Shown here piece after piece: positions 35,598-46,524 of a DNA stretch of 64,000 bases; positions within the stretch are counted from its first letter, which is position 1, and each line of letters begins with the position of its first letter. The stretch is from Isoetes taiwanensis. Its lineage: Eukaryota > Streptophyta > Lycopodiopsida > Isoetales > Isoetaceae. Where the stretch lies: NCBI GenBank assembly GCA_021234155.1, contig JAJEKV010000217.1, positions 62,001-126,000 of the forward strand, read 5' to 3'. The notes beneath the pieces were generated by a model. The model ran no database searches, had not been told where the DNA came from, and saw only the letters and a list, made by a program, of their open reading frames with translations. The translations under genes were made by a program, and so were the position numbers.

Positions 35598-35938
35598 CTA
35601 ACGCCATGAGCTCCTCGAAGTCAGCAGATTCGTCTTCAACTTCTTCATCTTCTTCATCATCTTGGCTTCTTCTAAATTCGGTGAATACTCATTTTCTGAA
35701 GAATCTCCTATCCGACCTTCAAGAACACGTGATGAACTCCTGCTCGAAATTTCCTCTCGATTCCTCATTCTCGATTCCTCGTCAAAGGAATCGGAGGAAT
35801 CGAAGGAATCAGAGGCATTGAGCAAGAACAGGTGGGGCGGAGGAAGCTGGGAGAGGAACACCTCTTCCGGCCGTAATAGAGCCTCTTGGAGGACACCTCC
35901 GACTCTTAGTAGCTGATCTCTTCATGGCGATGGACTAG
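35598..35938 (-). pseudogene. Small acidic/basic hypothetical protein (frameshifted)
   Basis: The minus strand begins MKRSATKSRRCPPRGS (about 35927), shifts frame to a Ser/Asp/Glu-rich middle (SFDSSDSFDEESRMRNREE) and in a third frame ends EDEEDEEVEDESADFEELMA. It resembles a chromatin-type acidic tail, but nothing specific. It lies in the sequence separating the two right-end copies. Confidence 0.35.
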
Positions 35939-36983
35939 AGAAATTGGGCGGGAGGATCTAGCGAAGATTAGGGGAGATTGGGGGAGAATGGGCCAATCTA
36001 GGCTGGAATAGATATAGGCTGGATTAGACATGAAAATCGTAGGAATGATTAAGTATTCAGTCCTATCAACCATCATTACATGCCATTATGTGCATATCTC
36101 AAAATTTGAGCCATATCTAATATCTTCCTTTTTAACCTTATACCTAAATATCAATATCTTCCTTTTTAACCTTATTCCTAAATATCAATATCTTCCTTTT
36201 TTAACCTTATTCCTAAACCTATATGATTTGAGTTTAACCTGAAAATGAACACCGGTATAATTGAATTTAACATACTATTTAATACCAAGATGCTACGTCA
36301 CACTATGTCGATAATTGGGATTTAAAAAAAAAAAACACTCAAACCCTCCTCGAGAAAACCACGTAAGTGCCGACCTCACTTGTGTTTAAGTTTAATTTGA
36401 CAACAAGCAACTTCCATCTTGTGTAGATCGCGCGGTAGCGAAATCAAGGTGTGGTATTTTTATGCCCCAATACAATTAAAGCCGTGTGAGCGAGCGTCCG
36501 TATTAACCGTTTTTGAAATTTGCAGCGTGCATATGGAAATCGAAAAGTCCATTCTCCTACAATCCATGCTTTTATACATTAAGCAAATTCAAATTTCGAA
36601 TTGTGGGGGGGAAGCTTTGTATTAGGATGAAGTGAAGATCGGTTAAAGCGCACCCATGGCCTCGAAATGAAAGTCTGATCCGATACAAAGCTTCAACCTA
36701 CACATTCAAATTTTGAAATGTAGAAGGTGGTGGTGGCGACGCTTACCAAGAGACACCGTAATGAGTTGCCGGTATGCTATAATGCAAGTGGCATTTTAGA
36801 AGCGCCACGTGTTGCATCAGTCCGTCTGACAACCAACAGAATTAAATACATATGGCGCCATGAATGTGCAATCCCCCTTATTCCGGAAGAATATTCCAAG
36901 CAAATCTGTAATTATGAGAGTTTGGTATCCTAGGTGGCATGGGAAAAAGGGAGCGGAAATATGACGTGGAATGGCTGATAGGA

Positions 36984-37016
36984 GGCCATTTTCAGACCCC
37001 AAATCCGCCCTAATGA
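36984..37016 (-). repeat. Right terminal inverted repeat, 33 bp
   Basis: Exact reverse complement of 23419-23451. It is followed at 37017 by ...ggggagcatccttag, which reads GEHP-stop and fits the missing end of the interrupted H3 ORF. Confidence 0.9.
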
Positions 37017-37240
37017 AGGGGGGGAGCATCCTTAGCCTATTGTGCTTGGATCCGCATTGTAAATATTTTTTTTTTTGTGTATTTAATAGGAAAAAAAAAA
37101 CTTTTTATCTTGTATTTTTTTTTATCTATTTCGTAATTTAATATGAAAGAATGCTGACGTCAGCCTCAAATAAAAGAACTTTTAAACTTCATTTCACCTG
37201 TTACGTTTGTTCTTCTTCCTCTCTCCTCCTTTCTAGCGCC

Positions 37241-38636
37241 ATGGCAGCCGCTGACCTTATCGCCTGGTACCATGACGGAGAGCAATGGGATCCGCAAGTC
37301 CCTTTCGACCTGCTGCGGCCCTTGCTCTGCCAGTGCCTAGACCTCCTTGCTAACATGCAGAGGCACCCGGATTACGCCGGATTTTTAGACTTCTACATGG
37401 AGGAGATGCTTCCTCTGTGTATCCCTCTTGGGGATCCTCCCCAGCTATATCTGGAGCGGGAGGTAGTCCGACAGATGTTAGGAAGAGACACTCATGCATA
37501 TGATGTCCTGAAGGGAAAGCTCCGATGGGGCAAACACCTGCCCGTTGTGCAGCATCAGGGGCGGCAATACCTTGAGGTTGCCTTTGCCCTAGCCATCCTC
37601 ATGGACCAATATGTCGAGGATGAAACCTTGCCTGTAGAGAAGGGCAACTGCGGAGTCTTCTTAGGGGGGGAAGAGCGAACACATAGGCATGGGCGACTTA
37701 AGCCCATTGGAAGCAATTAGCGGAAGAAGAGCTGCCTCAGCGCCGTGAGCAAGCCGTAGGCTTGTCGAGGCTGGATGCCCTTCGATTATTTATCACCAAG
37801 GGCAAGAATATCTTCTCTTGGATGACATTATCGGACTTATCACATGGTGGCTGGATTTAGGGCAAAGCGTAAAGACCCGTGCTTTATGAGCTTGCGAGTA
37901 TTGTATGGATGATTTCATCGACTTCACTTCTCTTGAGCTACCTTGAGGTGCAGCGGCTGCTCGGTTCCGCTGGGGAGACTATCGAACCCGCCGAGACATT
38001 GCTACGGCTTCGGGACTTCGTGATGCAGGAGCCGGCCTCACAGCCCTCACCACATGCCTTCACGCTATGGGACCTCACGTCCCGAATATCAATATGGTTG
38101 AGGTTCCCTCCGGATCAGATGACGAGGGAGAGGATTTATATCATAATCCTGCACATGTGAAGGAGGAGCAACAAGAACTTAAGGAAGAGGAGGTTTCCAT
38201 GGATTTGGATAAGGAGGTGGCCACATCAGAAACCCCGCAAGGGAAGGTATCGGGCAACCACCTTACCCGTTTCTTTTTGTCAGCCTTTCGACACGGGCAA
38301 GTCCTTTTTATAGGCCGGGATTTGGGGCCGGAGGCTGAAGCTTCATGGTGGGCCCTCCGTGCTCTATCTACACTGGCCGGGCACAAGAAGCTCCCCTACC
38401 GTACATTCACTTATGTACTCGTGCGACGGGATCTTGTCCTGACGGCCTTAGGACAGGATATTGCGCCCTGGATGAGCATGAAGCTCCTCACGGCAGCCCC
38501 ATTGGCCGTTGCCTACCCACCAGAGGTTGCATCTATTGCGGCTGCCACAGTAGACCCCGGGGTGACTCTGCTACGACACCGACCGCCTCCACCACCTCCT
38601 CGGCCTACGGATGAAGAGGGAGGACCTAGCTCTTAA
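37241..38636 (+). pseudogene. Chromovirus accessory ORF with possible H2A-like C-terminal fold (frameshifted)
   Basis: It starts MAAADLIAWYHDGEQWDPQ after a pyrimidine-rich tract ending ctttctag, which resembles a 3' splice site. The first frame runs to 37720. Later parts are in other frames (EYLLLDDIIG; then an intact frame from 38067 with an acidic stretch and a Pro-rich end). Near the C terminus, LTRFFLSAFRHGQ ... LAGHKK ... VRRDLVLTALGQD aligns by eye and spacing with H2A GRIHRLLRKGN ... LAGNAA ... IPRHLQLAIRND. The H2A reading is tentative. A homologue with the same block order lies at 26525-27920 inside the TIR element. Confidence 0.45.
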
Positions 38637-38862
38637 CTAATTGTACTACGCGTTTTTGTATTGCGTATGGTTGTGGAATTTTGGGTTGGCAAATTCTTTA
38701 GCCACTTTATAATATGATACATCTTTCTTTTCATCGATTGAAATTACTATCTTTATGAATACAATTGAAAATTATTCCTTCTATCATGAGTTTTGCTGGT
38801 TATTCGAGTTGGTCTATAACAAAACTATCCAACCCTCTATATTCATTTCAATTGTCTTGCAG

Positions 38863-39320
38863 AAGAGACCCTTTGGGAATATGAGGAGAGGATTACAGAC
38901 ATGATAAGGAGGGATGATCCCGGGCCGCCCGAACAGGACTATGGCCAAAGACATGGAGAATATCCAGAATGGGATGAAGGCTATGAGATGGAACCCCCGC
39001 CACCAGGAGAACCTTATGATCCTGACAAAGGGTTGGAGATAGTTAACATCCTTAGGGACAGAGCTTTCGAGGACCTCAAGCAGACGCTGTGCCGTACCTG
39101 GGACAATTGGAGCATGTCCAGGCACAAGGCTTTCGAGGACGCCAACGACCACCTGTGGCAACTCTTCTATGCTCTGCGAAGGCTTTTCAACCTTCTCATT
39201 GTTAGTCCAACCTGGGAATACCAACCAGTGATTGTCCAAGCCTGGGCACGCTACAAGCTCGTTAGGGCTGTGCGTGAGAGTGTTCGCTATTCAATTTTGT
39301 ACCCCTTTGCGAACCCCTAA
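38863..39320 (+). CDS. Chromovirus accessory ORF, function unknown
   Basis: The frame is open from a good 3' splice-like site (attgtcttgcag, ag at 38861-38862) through ETLWEYEERITDMIRRDDPG to the stop at 39320; the first ATG is 38901. The sequence is Pro-rich, then helical with Trp/Arg (AFEDANDHLWQLFYALRRLF). It may be an exon joined to an upstream coding block or the N-terminal part of gag. An AT-rich 3' region with aataataaa (about 39462) follows. No family recognised. Confidence 0.45.
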
Positions 39321-39559
39321 GCTGGATCTTTCTAGTTTCTTTTTTTTTTTTTATGATGTTTGTGAGTTCACTCTAGATTCCAGTTGTATCATGTTATCCT
39401 TGTATAAAACTTCTGTACCAACTTTTGGTGTGAAACTGGAATAGGAAAGTTTTTCCTCTTATAATAATAAATTTCCTTTGTGTTCTCTCTCTACCTCTTT
39501 GTTCGACATAATACAATTTCTAAGAATTTATCTGTTGTAAATATGCTTATACCTTTTTC

Positions 39560-40994
39560 ATGCTCGATTTAGACGGTGCCCGTAACGTCGCTTGGCAGAC
39601 ACCCTCCAACGCCAGTAGGCTGACTCCTGAACAGGAACTGATGTTAATGAAAAGGCAGTTAGGCGAATTACAGGCCTACGTATTGCATGCCAACCCACCG
39701 CAACAAAACCAGGAAGATGGACCGGAGTTACCTCCGCTACCACCGAGTCCACCTGCACAACAGTCATCTCCCCCTGGAGCTAGTCCTATACCTGCACCGA
39801 GGAGGCCTCATGCTAAGCGTCACCGAAGTTCCTCTAAGGATAGTGCCACTTCCTCACGTTCAGCCACTTCGGAATCTTCCGATTCAACGGTATCAGCTGG
39901 TGACCATGCAAGGCGCCGGGATAAGGAGTACCGTAAGACGGTTGATACCGCCATAACTAGCATATGGAAGAATAGGAAATTGGCCCAATTTGATGGAAAA
40001 TCCAGAGGCGGACTGAATGCAGAGTCCTGGTTGGACGAAATGAAGGAGTTCGGGAAGTCTTATGGCATGACGGAAAAGGATACAGGAAAGCAACCTTACA
40101 GGAGCTGCCCGTATTTGGTGGAAGGGCTATGCCAAAGCCAAGCATCTGGACAGGAGCAGATGCAACTTCAGGAAGTTTGCCAAGGCGTTCAAGTCGCATT
40201 ATGTGCCTCGTGCGCACAAATGCCAGCAGATTCAGACCTTCTATAGGTTAGAGCAGAAGGGTATGTCGGTCCGGGCTTACACTGATGAATTTATGCGCTT
40301 GAGACTGTATGTACCTGGTATGAATGAGAAAAGGGCAGTGGAAGGCTATATTGAAGGATTGGCCCCATCAATCAAACACATGGTTAAGGCCATAGACCCG
40401 AAATCAGTTGCAGAGGCGGAGGCTAAAGCATTGAGCCTCGAGGAGGACACCCCAAGGAACCGGTATCAGCGTCCTGCTCCTTACTTGCAGCCACGGCCGT
40501 CCACACCTTATAAACCCCGCTCGCCAAGTCCAGGACCCTCGCAGCAGAACTCTTATGGCCGCCAGGAAAAGAAAGTCACCTTTAGTGCGCCTGATAAGCA
40601 GAATAATGCCAGTAAGGAAGTTCGGAACCTCTTACAGTCTATTCCTAAAGAGGCCCGTGAACAGCTCCGCCGAGATAAGGCTTGCTACAGGTGTATGCGG
40701 CCAGGGCACTTCATGCAGAATTGCCCTTATGTCACGCAGACTGCCCAGCTGGCCATGGCCGACCTCGATTGGGATGACCTCGAATCAACACAACCTGGCG
40801 AAGAGGAGGCTCCTGATTACATTCACGGTGCGTCTCATATCCTTGCGGCTATAGAAACCGGCAACACTGAAAGTCAGCCTGCTGTTATTTCTACCATAGG
40901 CCAAGTAGACAGGAAGCCTTTTGTAATTCTTATGGATACGGGAAGTACACATAATTTTGCTTCTCCTAGGATGGCCCATGTCTTATGTCTATAA
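39560..40994 (+). CDS. gag: Gag and protease start of the chromovirus (one frameshift)
   Basis: The first frame (39560-40246) has a Pro/Ser-rich linker and 'RRRDKEYRKTVDTAITSIWK'. The capsid region continues in another frame (NLTGAARIWWKGYAKAKHLD at about 40095, then VRAYTDEFMRLRLYVPGMNE), so a 1-base shift sits near 40080. A CCHC zinc knuckle CYRCMRPGHFMQNC lies at about 40682. The aspartic protease motif VILMDTGSTHNF lies at about 40924. The frame ends in TAA at 40992; pol continues in the same frame one codon later, so the stop is either a mutation or read through. Confidence 0.85.
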
Positions 40995-40997
40995 ACA

Positions 40998-43900
40998 TTG
41001 AGGTCCCGACCGAGACCTGTCACTCTAGCCAGTGGTAAAGTCAGACATACCCATGGCCGTCGCATCAATCTCAACATGCAACTCCCAGGTGCACCGGTTG
41101 CTTTAGGTGCTGAATTGATGGATTTTGGCAAATATGACCTCATTGTTGGTATGGAATTCCTGACATCCGCAAAAGCGAACATAGACTGCGAGAAGAGAGA
41201 AGTTACCTTCAATGCAGCTAATGGAGCTCACGTAACTGTCAAAGGTCAACCTTTCAACCCTATCCTGCAGTCTATGTCCATCAGGCAGTTAGATAAGGCT
41301 ATACACAAGGAAAAGCTCCTTTGCATCGTTATGATTGCTTCCATCGAGTCAGATGCTAAGCAAAAACAAGTAATCGACGCCCTCCCAGAGGGGATTGCTA
41401 ATCTTCTCCGCAAATTTGGTGATCTTTTTCCGGACGAGATTCAGAAGCTTCCTCCTTTTAGAGGGGTGGAATGTGAAATAGCTTTAGAACCAGGTACCAA
41501 GCCTACCAGCAAGGCCCCGTACCGTATGAGTCCTCCAGAATTGGCAGAACTTAAGAAGCAACTTCAAGAGCTATTAAACCTAGGGTTCATCCGACCTAGT
41601 GTTTCGCCTTTTGGCGCTCCTATTCTCTTCGTTAAGAAAAAAGGGCGGCTCGAGGATGTGTGTATTGATTACCGACAACTCAACAAGCATACCATCAAGA
41701 ATCGATATGCTTTGCCTGCAGATGACCTAATGGATCAGTTGCAAGGGGCTAAGTATTTCTCAAAGATTGATCTACGCTCCGGATACCATCAAATAAGAAT
41801 CAAGGAGGGGGATATCCATAAATCCGCTTTTCGCACGAGGTATGGGCATTATGAATTTACAGTTATGCCTTTTGGATTAACTAATGCCCCCGCAACTTTC
41901 ATGCGATTAATGAATGATGTCTTTCGACAATACTTGGATGACTTTGTTGTTATTTTCTTCGACGACATTCTCATCTATAGTAAGACCCTGGAGGAGCATG
42001 AGAAACATCTGAGTTTGGCCCTACAAAAGTTACGGCGTCATCAGCTCTATGCCAAGTTCTCTAAGTGCAAGTTTGCCACTCCGAAGGTCGATTATCTGGG
42101 CCATATCATTTCAGCAGAGGGAATTGCTACAGACCCCGCGAAGATAGAGGCCGTAAGGGAATGGCCTATTCCGGGGAATGTTTCCGAAGTCCGCAGCTTC
42201 TTGGGATTAGCAGGATATTACCGGATTGTAAAGAATTTTGCGAAGATTGCAGCTCCTCTTACAAATCTCACCAAGCAAGGAAAGGTGAAAGATTGGATGG
42301 AGCACTGGAAGACGAAGGTCCAGCAAAGTTTCCAGCAGCTTAAGGATGCCCTAACATCAGCATCAGTTCTCACGTTACCCGATCCTGATCAGGATAAGCT
42401 AGTGGCAACAGATGCCAACAAAATTGCCACCGGTGGGGTCCTAATGCAGGAGGGGAGAGTTATTGCTTATGACTCAAAGAAAATGAACGAGACAGAGCAA
42501 CGATATCCTACCCATGATCAGGAATTGTTAGCCGTTGTCCGTGCTTTGCGCATATGGAGACACTACCTTCTTGGAAAAAGATTCCAGTTGGATACGGATC
42601 ATCAAAGTCTCCGTTATCTATCCACCCAGCCAAATCTCAATCTCCGTCAAAGAAGATGGATGGAATTCTTGGAGGAGTATGATTTCGAGATTATGTATAG
42701 GCCGGGCAAGCACAATGTGGTTGCGGATGCATTGTCACACCATCCTTTAGTGACCCGAACCCATTGTAATGCTATTTCTACGCTCACTAGTGAGTTTGGG
42801 AAACAGATAGAGCAGACCTTGGTCACGGATCGGGAGTTCTGTGACATTTGGAATAGTTTGGCTAAGGAAGCTCGCACCGATGCAGAGCGCGAGGCTTTTC
42901 GTGCCTATAAGAAAGAGGGCAACTTGTTATATCACAAGGATAAGTTGTGTGTGCCACAGACTTCAGGAGTACGGAAGCTTATTCTTCATGACACACACAA
43001 TAGCCCTATAGCTGGACACGCCGGGTTTATGAAGATCTACTTTAAGATCCGATCCAGCTATTTCTGGCCTTCCATGAAAAAGGACATTGCCAGGTACATT
43101 AAGCAGTGTCAGGTGTGTCAGCAAACTAAAGCAGAACAGTTAAGAATCCCAGGGGAGCTACAACCTCTGGATGTGCCCAACGCCAAATGGGAAGTGATAA
43201 CCATGGATTTCATTGTGGGCCTTCCAAGAACTCTCCGGGGATATGATGCCTTGATGGTTGTGGTCGACAAATTGTCGAAAATGGCTCATTTCTTGCCATG
43301 TCGTACCACGGATACAGCCTTTGATACTGCTCTGCTATTTGCCAAGGAAATCTTCAGATTACACGGAATGCCACGAGTAATTGTGTCAGATAGGGATCCC
43401 AAATTTGTGAGCGCATTCTGGAAAAATTTCTTTACCACCATTCAGACCAAGCTTGCTATGAGCACATCATATCATCCTCAAACAGATGGCCAGACAGAGC
43501 GGACCAATCGCATTATAGAGGATATGCTAAGAAGTTATGTATGGAGCAAGCAATCACAATGGGCTGACTATATTTATCTGGTCGAGTTTGCTTATAACAG
43601 CATGAAGCAGGAATCTTCCAGGATGTCTCCCTTTATGATAAATTATGGTTATCAATGCCTTACCCCAGATACATGGCATAACCCCGTCTCTAAAGTAGAG
43701 GTTTCTCAACAACTCCTCTTAGAGATGCAAGCACTGGTCGAAGAAGTTCGTGGGTATTTATTAGCTGCACGCAGTCGTCAGAAGAGTGTGGCCGACAAAC
43801 ACAGAACACCACGCATTTTCCAGGTGGGCAACTCGGTTTGGCTCAAGATTAAGGTGAAACAAGCCAAGCTTAAGATTGGCAACTGCAAGAAGTTGGCACC

Positions 43901-44345
43901 CAGATGGGCTGGACCGTTCAAAATTACTGAGCGTGTGGGAGAGCAGGCATATCGATTGGATTTGCCACCCCGCTTAAAGATCCACAAGGTTTTCCACGTG
44001 AGTCTTCTGAAACAACATACCCCTGATCCAGAGGAGGTTTTGGATACCCCAACCCTCCTAGAAATGACCGAGGAGCAGTTGGAAATAGTGCCTGAAGCTC
44101 TTCTTGATCGCGCTTATAAGCAGACCAGAAGGACTCAAATGTTGCAATACTTGGTTAAGTGGAAGCACTTACCAGTTGAGGATGCTACCTGGGTGATGAA
44201 GATGGACCTTGAGAAGCACTATCCGGACTTCATGCGGGAATCCCAAGGTCACACCATCAACGACGCTATCAACCCCGCTTCCGGCGGTAAGCTTGAAGGC
44301 TTGATTCGCCGAGAATCATGCAGTAGAGGGGTAGATGCATCATAG
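40998..44345 (+). CDS. pol: Pol polyprotein of the chromovirus: protease end, RT, RNase H, integrase, chromodomain
   Basis: An unbroken frame of about 1115 codons. RT begins near residue 155 ([17 protein letters not shown]) and has [13 protein letters not shown] and [14 protein letters not shown], with FFDD in place of the common YIDD. RNase [36 protein letters not shown]. Integrase: an HHCC zinc finger ([13 protein letters not shown] ... CQVCQQTK), then catalytic [18 protein letters not shown] and [16 protein letters not shown]. The C terminus holds a chromodomain ([15 protein letters not shown]), expected to read methylated H3. That puts the element in the chromovirus branch of Ty3/gypsy. 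The frame has no disruption, in contrast to the accessory ORFs upstream. Confidence 0.95.
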   Translation: MRSRPRPVTLASGKVRHTHGRRINLNMQLPGAPVALGAELMDFGKYDLIVGMEFLTSAKANIDCEKREVTFNAANGAHVTVKGQPFNPILQSMSIRQLDKAIHKEKLLCIVMIASIESDAKQKQVIDALPEGIANLLRKFGDLFPDEIQKLPPFRGVECEIALEPGTKPTSKAPYRMSPPELAELKKQLQELLNLGFIRPSVSPFGAPILFVKKKGRLEDVCIDYRQLNKHTIKNRYALPADDLMDQLQGAKYFSKIDLRSGYHQIRIKEGDIHKSAFRTRYGHYEFTVMPFGLTNAPATFMRLMNDVFRQYLDDFVVIFFDDILIYSKTLEEHEKHLSLALQKLRRHQLYAKFSKCKFATPKVDYLGHIISAEGIATDPAKIEAVREWPIPGNVSEVRSFLGLAGYYRIVKNFAKIAAPLTNLTKQGKVKDWMEHWKTKVQQSFQQLKDALTSASVLTLPDPDQDKLVATDANKIATGGVLMQEGRVIAYDSKKMNETEQRYPTHDQELLAVVRALRIWRHYLLGKRFQLDTDHQSLRYLSTQPNLNLRQRRWMEFLEEYDFEIMYRPGKHNVVADALSHHPLVTRTHCNAISTLTSEFGKQIEQTLVTDREFCDIWNSLAKEARTDAEREAFRAYKKEGNLLYHKDKLCVPQTSGVRKLILHDTHNSPIAGHAGFMKIYFKIRSSYFWPSMKKDIARYIKQCQVCQQTKAEQLRIPGELQPLDVPNAKWEVITMDFIVGLPRTLRGYDALMVVVDKLSKMAHFLPCRTTDTAFDTALLFAKEIFRLHGMPRVIVSDRDPKFVSAFWKNFFTTIQTKLAMSTSYHPQTDGQTERTNRIIEDMLRSYVWSKQSQWADYIYLVEFAYNSMKQESSRMSPFMINYGYQCLTPDTWHNPVSKVEVSQQLLLEMQALVEEVRGYLLAARSRQKSVADKHRTPRIFQVGNSVWLKIKVKQAKLKIGNCKKLAPRWAGPFKITERVGEQAYRLDLPPRLKIHKVFHVSLLKQHTPDPEEVLDTPTLLEMTEEQLEIVPEALLDRAYKQTRRTQMLQYLVKWKHLPVEDATWVMKMDLEKHYPDFMRESQGHTINDAINPASGGKLEGLIRRESCSRGVDAS

Positions 44346-44935
44346 TTGATAATAGTTACCGATGATGGGATCACTTTCATGTTCCCTAGGACGTGGTGTA
44401 CTGTCAATGTGGACATGACCGCGAACTGCTTGGAAACCATGTAGTTAATAGGCCGCGTTCATCTTGGCTACAATAAGGAACTTGACCATTCCTTATGCCT
44501 CAATGGATTGCGAACCATAGGCATGGTAGTTTTCCTTGTAGATACTTTTTATTTATTTTTTTATATAGGGGGTGGTCCCTTCAACCACAACCTACTTACA
44601 CTATCTACATACTGATGTATTGACATGTGCAGGCCAGTGAGCAGTACGTGACCTGCCCATGCATAGAGGGTTGCTGATGACCCGACTTGTCCACTTTTGT
44701 TTTGTCTACATGTTTTGTTCTTGTGTTACTCTGATGTTGATATTGGACTTCGGTCCTTGAACTTTTTCATTATCATAATCATGTGAAATGCACCTCGGTG
44801 CTTAAACTGTTTTAAACTTTAAAGTTCTAATATATTATCTTCGAAAATAAGGAATTACCTTCCTTCATAATGTGTTTGCTATAATTCTATCTAACCCCAA
44901 TGCTGAGGACAGCATTAATTCTAAGGAGGGGAGAA
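44346..44935 (+). other. Chromovirus 3' untranslated region and polypurine tract
   Basis: No ORF. It ends in aaggaggggagaa (44922-44935) directly before the 3' LTR, the plus-strand primer site. Confidence 0.85.
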
Positions 44936-46519
44936 TGTGACGTTCCAAGTATTTATATGGTATACGTATAAATATATTGACACGTTCACCCAGTATAGAT
45001 ATACCACCCATGGGGCATGTTGACCTAGGGGGTTGGCCACAATGGATTTAATTAGCTATGCTAAATTAATTATAAAGGATAATTACCTAAATACTTGCTA
45101 TTAAGACACCTGATGGTGGGAAGGCACCATTTGGCATAACCTGGGTGGCTAGCATGGGGGTTTCTAAACCAAGCCACCAAAGGCAGCGCCACCCCCCCAT
45201 CTCACCCCAATTTCGACCCAACCAGCACAAGGAAGCTGACTAAGCTTTCGAGCCCGGTTCTTTGAACCTCAATAATCGCCAAGACACCCTTTAACCGATT
45301 CTTTGCCACCCCAAGGCGGCACTATGGAAGCACCCTTGACAGCGGCTCTAAGAAAAACACTTGGTCGATGGTAGCTTAACTTGCAAATTGTAGAATAATA
45401 CTTTGGTGTTCTTGTCTGACTAGCTTTGGTTCAGATTAACCCTTCTTTGGTAACTAGGAATATTGTTCAATTATGAATGATGCTCTGTTATGGAATGGTC
45501 GATGTCTCTATGAGTTAGTTCAGTAGTTTCCAGTAAACAAGGGTTAAAAAGAGGGGTAGAGGCCTCTGAGCTCAAGTATAGAATGCTCCTAGTACTTCCT
45601 ATAATACCCTACTAGTCTCGGCTTTGTGCACAAGAACCCAGGGTCATAGATGCTATGGTGCGGCTTAGCACCGACAAAGGGACGGTGGTAAGATGAGGGG
45701 TGGGGTCTTTGCGAGCATACAAGGCTCCCGAGACTCCTACTGATGGGCTGGACGATAGCCGGTCACGTAGAGGGCCGGGTATGGGTCTGACACTCCCTGG
45801 GTGAAGTGGTGTGACCCGTATGGGGCACCATGCACTTTGAGTAGATTTAGGGTGAGTACGTCGGGTACGGATGCGGGGGTCGCTGATGCGGCACGTATTC
45901 TCTAGCTCACCCATGGAACCCTTTGTGATCACGGAAGGGGCGCTTCCCGACCTGCCTCATCGGACCGGTGTCATGAACCCGGAGTAGGCTCAAGGGGTGA
46001 TACCATGAGTGCTGCGTCTCAGGAAGGCTATAAGCGAAGCCATAAGCGTGAATCGACCCATCGCAAAGTGTGCACGGGGAGGGGCGGATGGAGTGGACAA
46101 CCCTAACCGATGTTCTATGCCGATAGCGCCATGCGGGGATTGGCCTGGCTGATTGAGACCCAGCCGTCAGTTGCTCCCCACTAGAGTCTGAGCCGGGGTA
46201 GAACCTGGGCTTTTGGGTGTTCTCCTAGTTTAGATGCATATTCTTTGCTGTTGGTATTTGGATGGATGAGCCACCCTTCGTGGTGGCTATTTGTATATGA
46301 TTTATGCTGTGTGCTAACCCTTGTATTCATGTTTCCGCGACGTAGGCGCCCATCGAAGGCGTGGGCCGAATGACCCCTCCGTGTCCTTCCCCCGAGCGTC
46401 TCTACGTAGACGGCCCGGGTTAGACGGAGGGCCCTACTCATGGCGAGATGGTCGCCATGGGAGGGGAAAGTCCCCGTATGTATACGACCGAGGGTCGTAT
46501 GTATTCAGGGAGCGTCACA
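44936..46519 (+). repeat. 3' LTR of the chromovirus
   Basis: 1584 bp, starting TGTGACG and ending CGTCACA, so the LTR tips are 7-bp inverted repeats. TSD tgaac follows. Many differences from the 5' LTR fall at CAG/CTG sites (see findings). Confidence 0.93.
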
Positions 46520-46524
46520 TGAAC

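Larger units (their letters stand above)
23419..37016. mobile_element. 13.6-kb terminal-inverted-repeat element carrying decayed histone-like and other genes
   Basis: Positions 23419-23451 and 36984-37016 are perfect 33-bp inverted repeats (outer bases tcattagggcggatttgggg). Inside are about ten gene remnants in both orientations, separated by a recurrent hairpin (gatcacacgacg ... cgtcgtgtgatc), several with TATA boxes. Candidates include an H3 gene with a canonical tail, a paralogue of the chromovirus ORF at 37241, a coiled-coil gene family and a large minus-strand protein (31805-33930) that could be the transposase. The element interrupts the H3 ORF of the host retrotransposon. A target-site duplication could not be fixed (flanks ccgtagga and agggggg). 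Confidence 0.75.
19585..46519 (+). mobile_element. Ty3/gypsy chromovirus retrotransposon with extra ORFs, carrying a 13.6-kb nested element
   Basis: Bounded by direct LTRs (19585-21399 and 44936-46519), 5-bp TSD tgaac, an initiator-Met-tRNA-like PBS (21402) and a polypurine tract (44922-44935). From 39.56 kb it encodes gag, protease, RT, RNase H, integrase and a chromodomain. Between PBS and gag lie three additional coding blocks (22179, 37241, 38863), including one with a histone H3 fold. Without the nested TIR element the retrotransposon would be about 13.3 kb. It inserted into an older LINE. The LTRs differ by many small changes, so it is not very recent. Confidence 0.9.

Noticed and set aside
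37241..38636. H4-type fold instead of H2A
   Set aside because: The RRDLVLTAL block can be set against H4 TAMDVVYAL as well, but LAG and the distance to the first helix fit H2A better; neither is certain.
40785..41212. Minus-strand ORFs across protease/pol
   Set aside because: Shadows of the conserved pol frame; no homology of their own.
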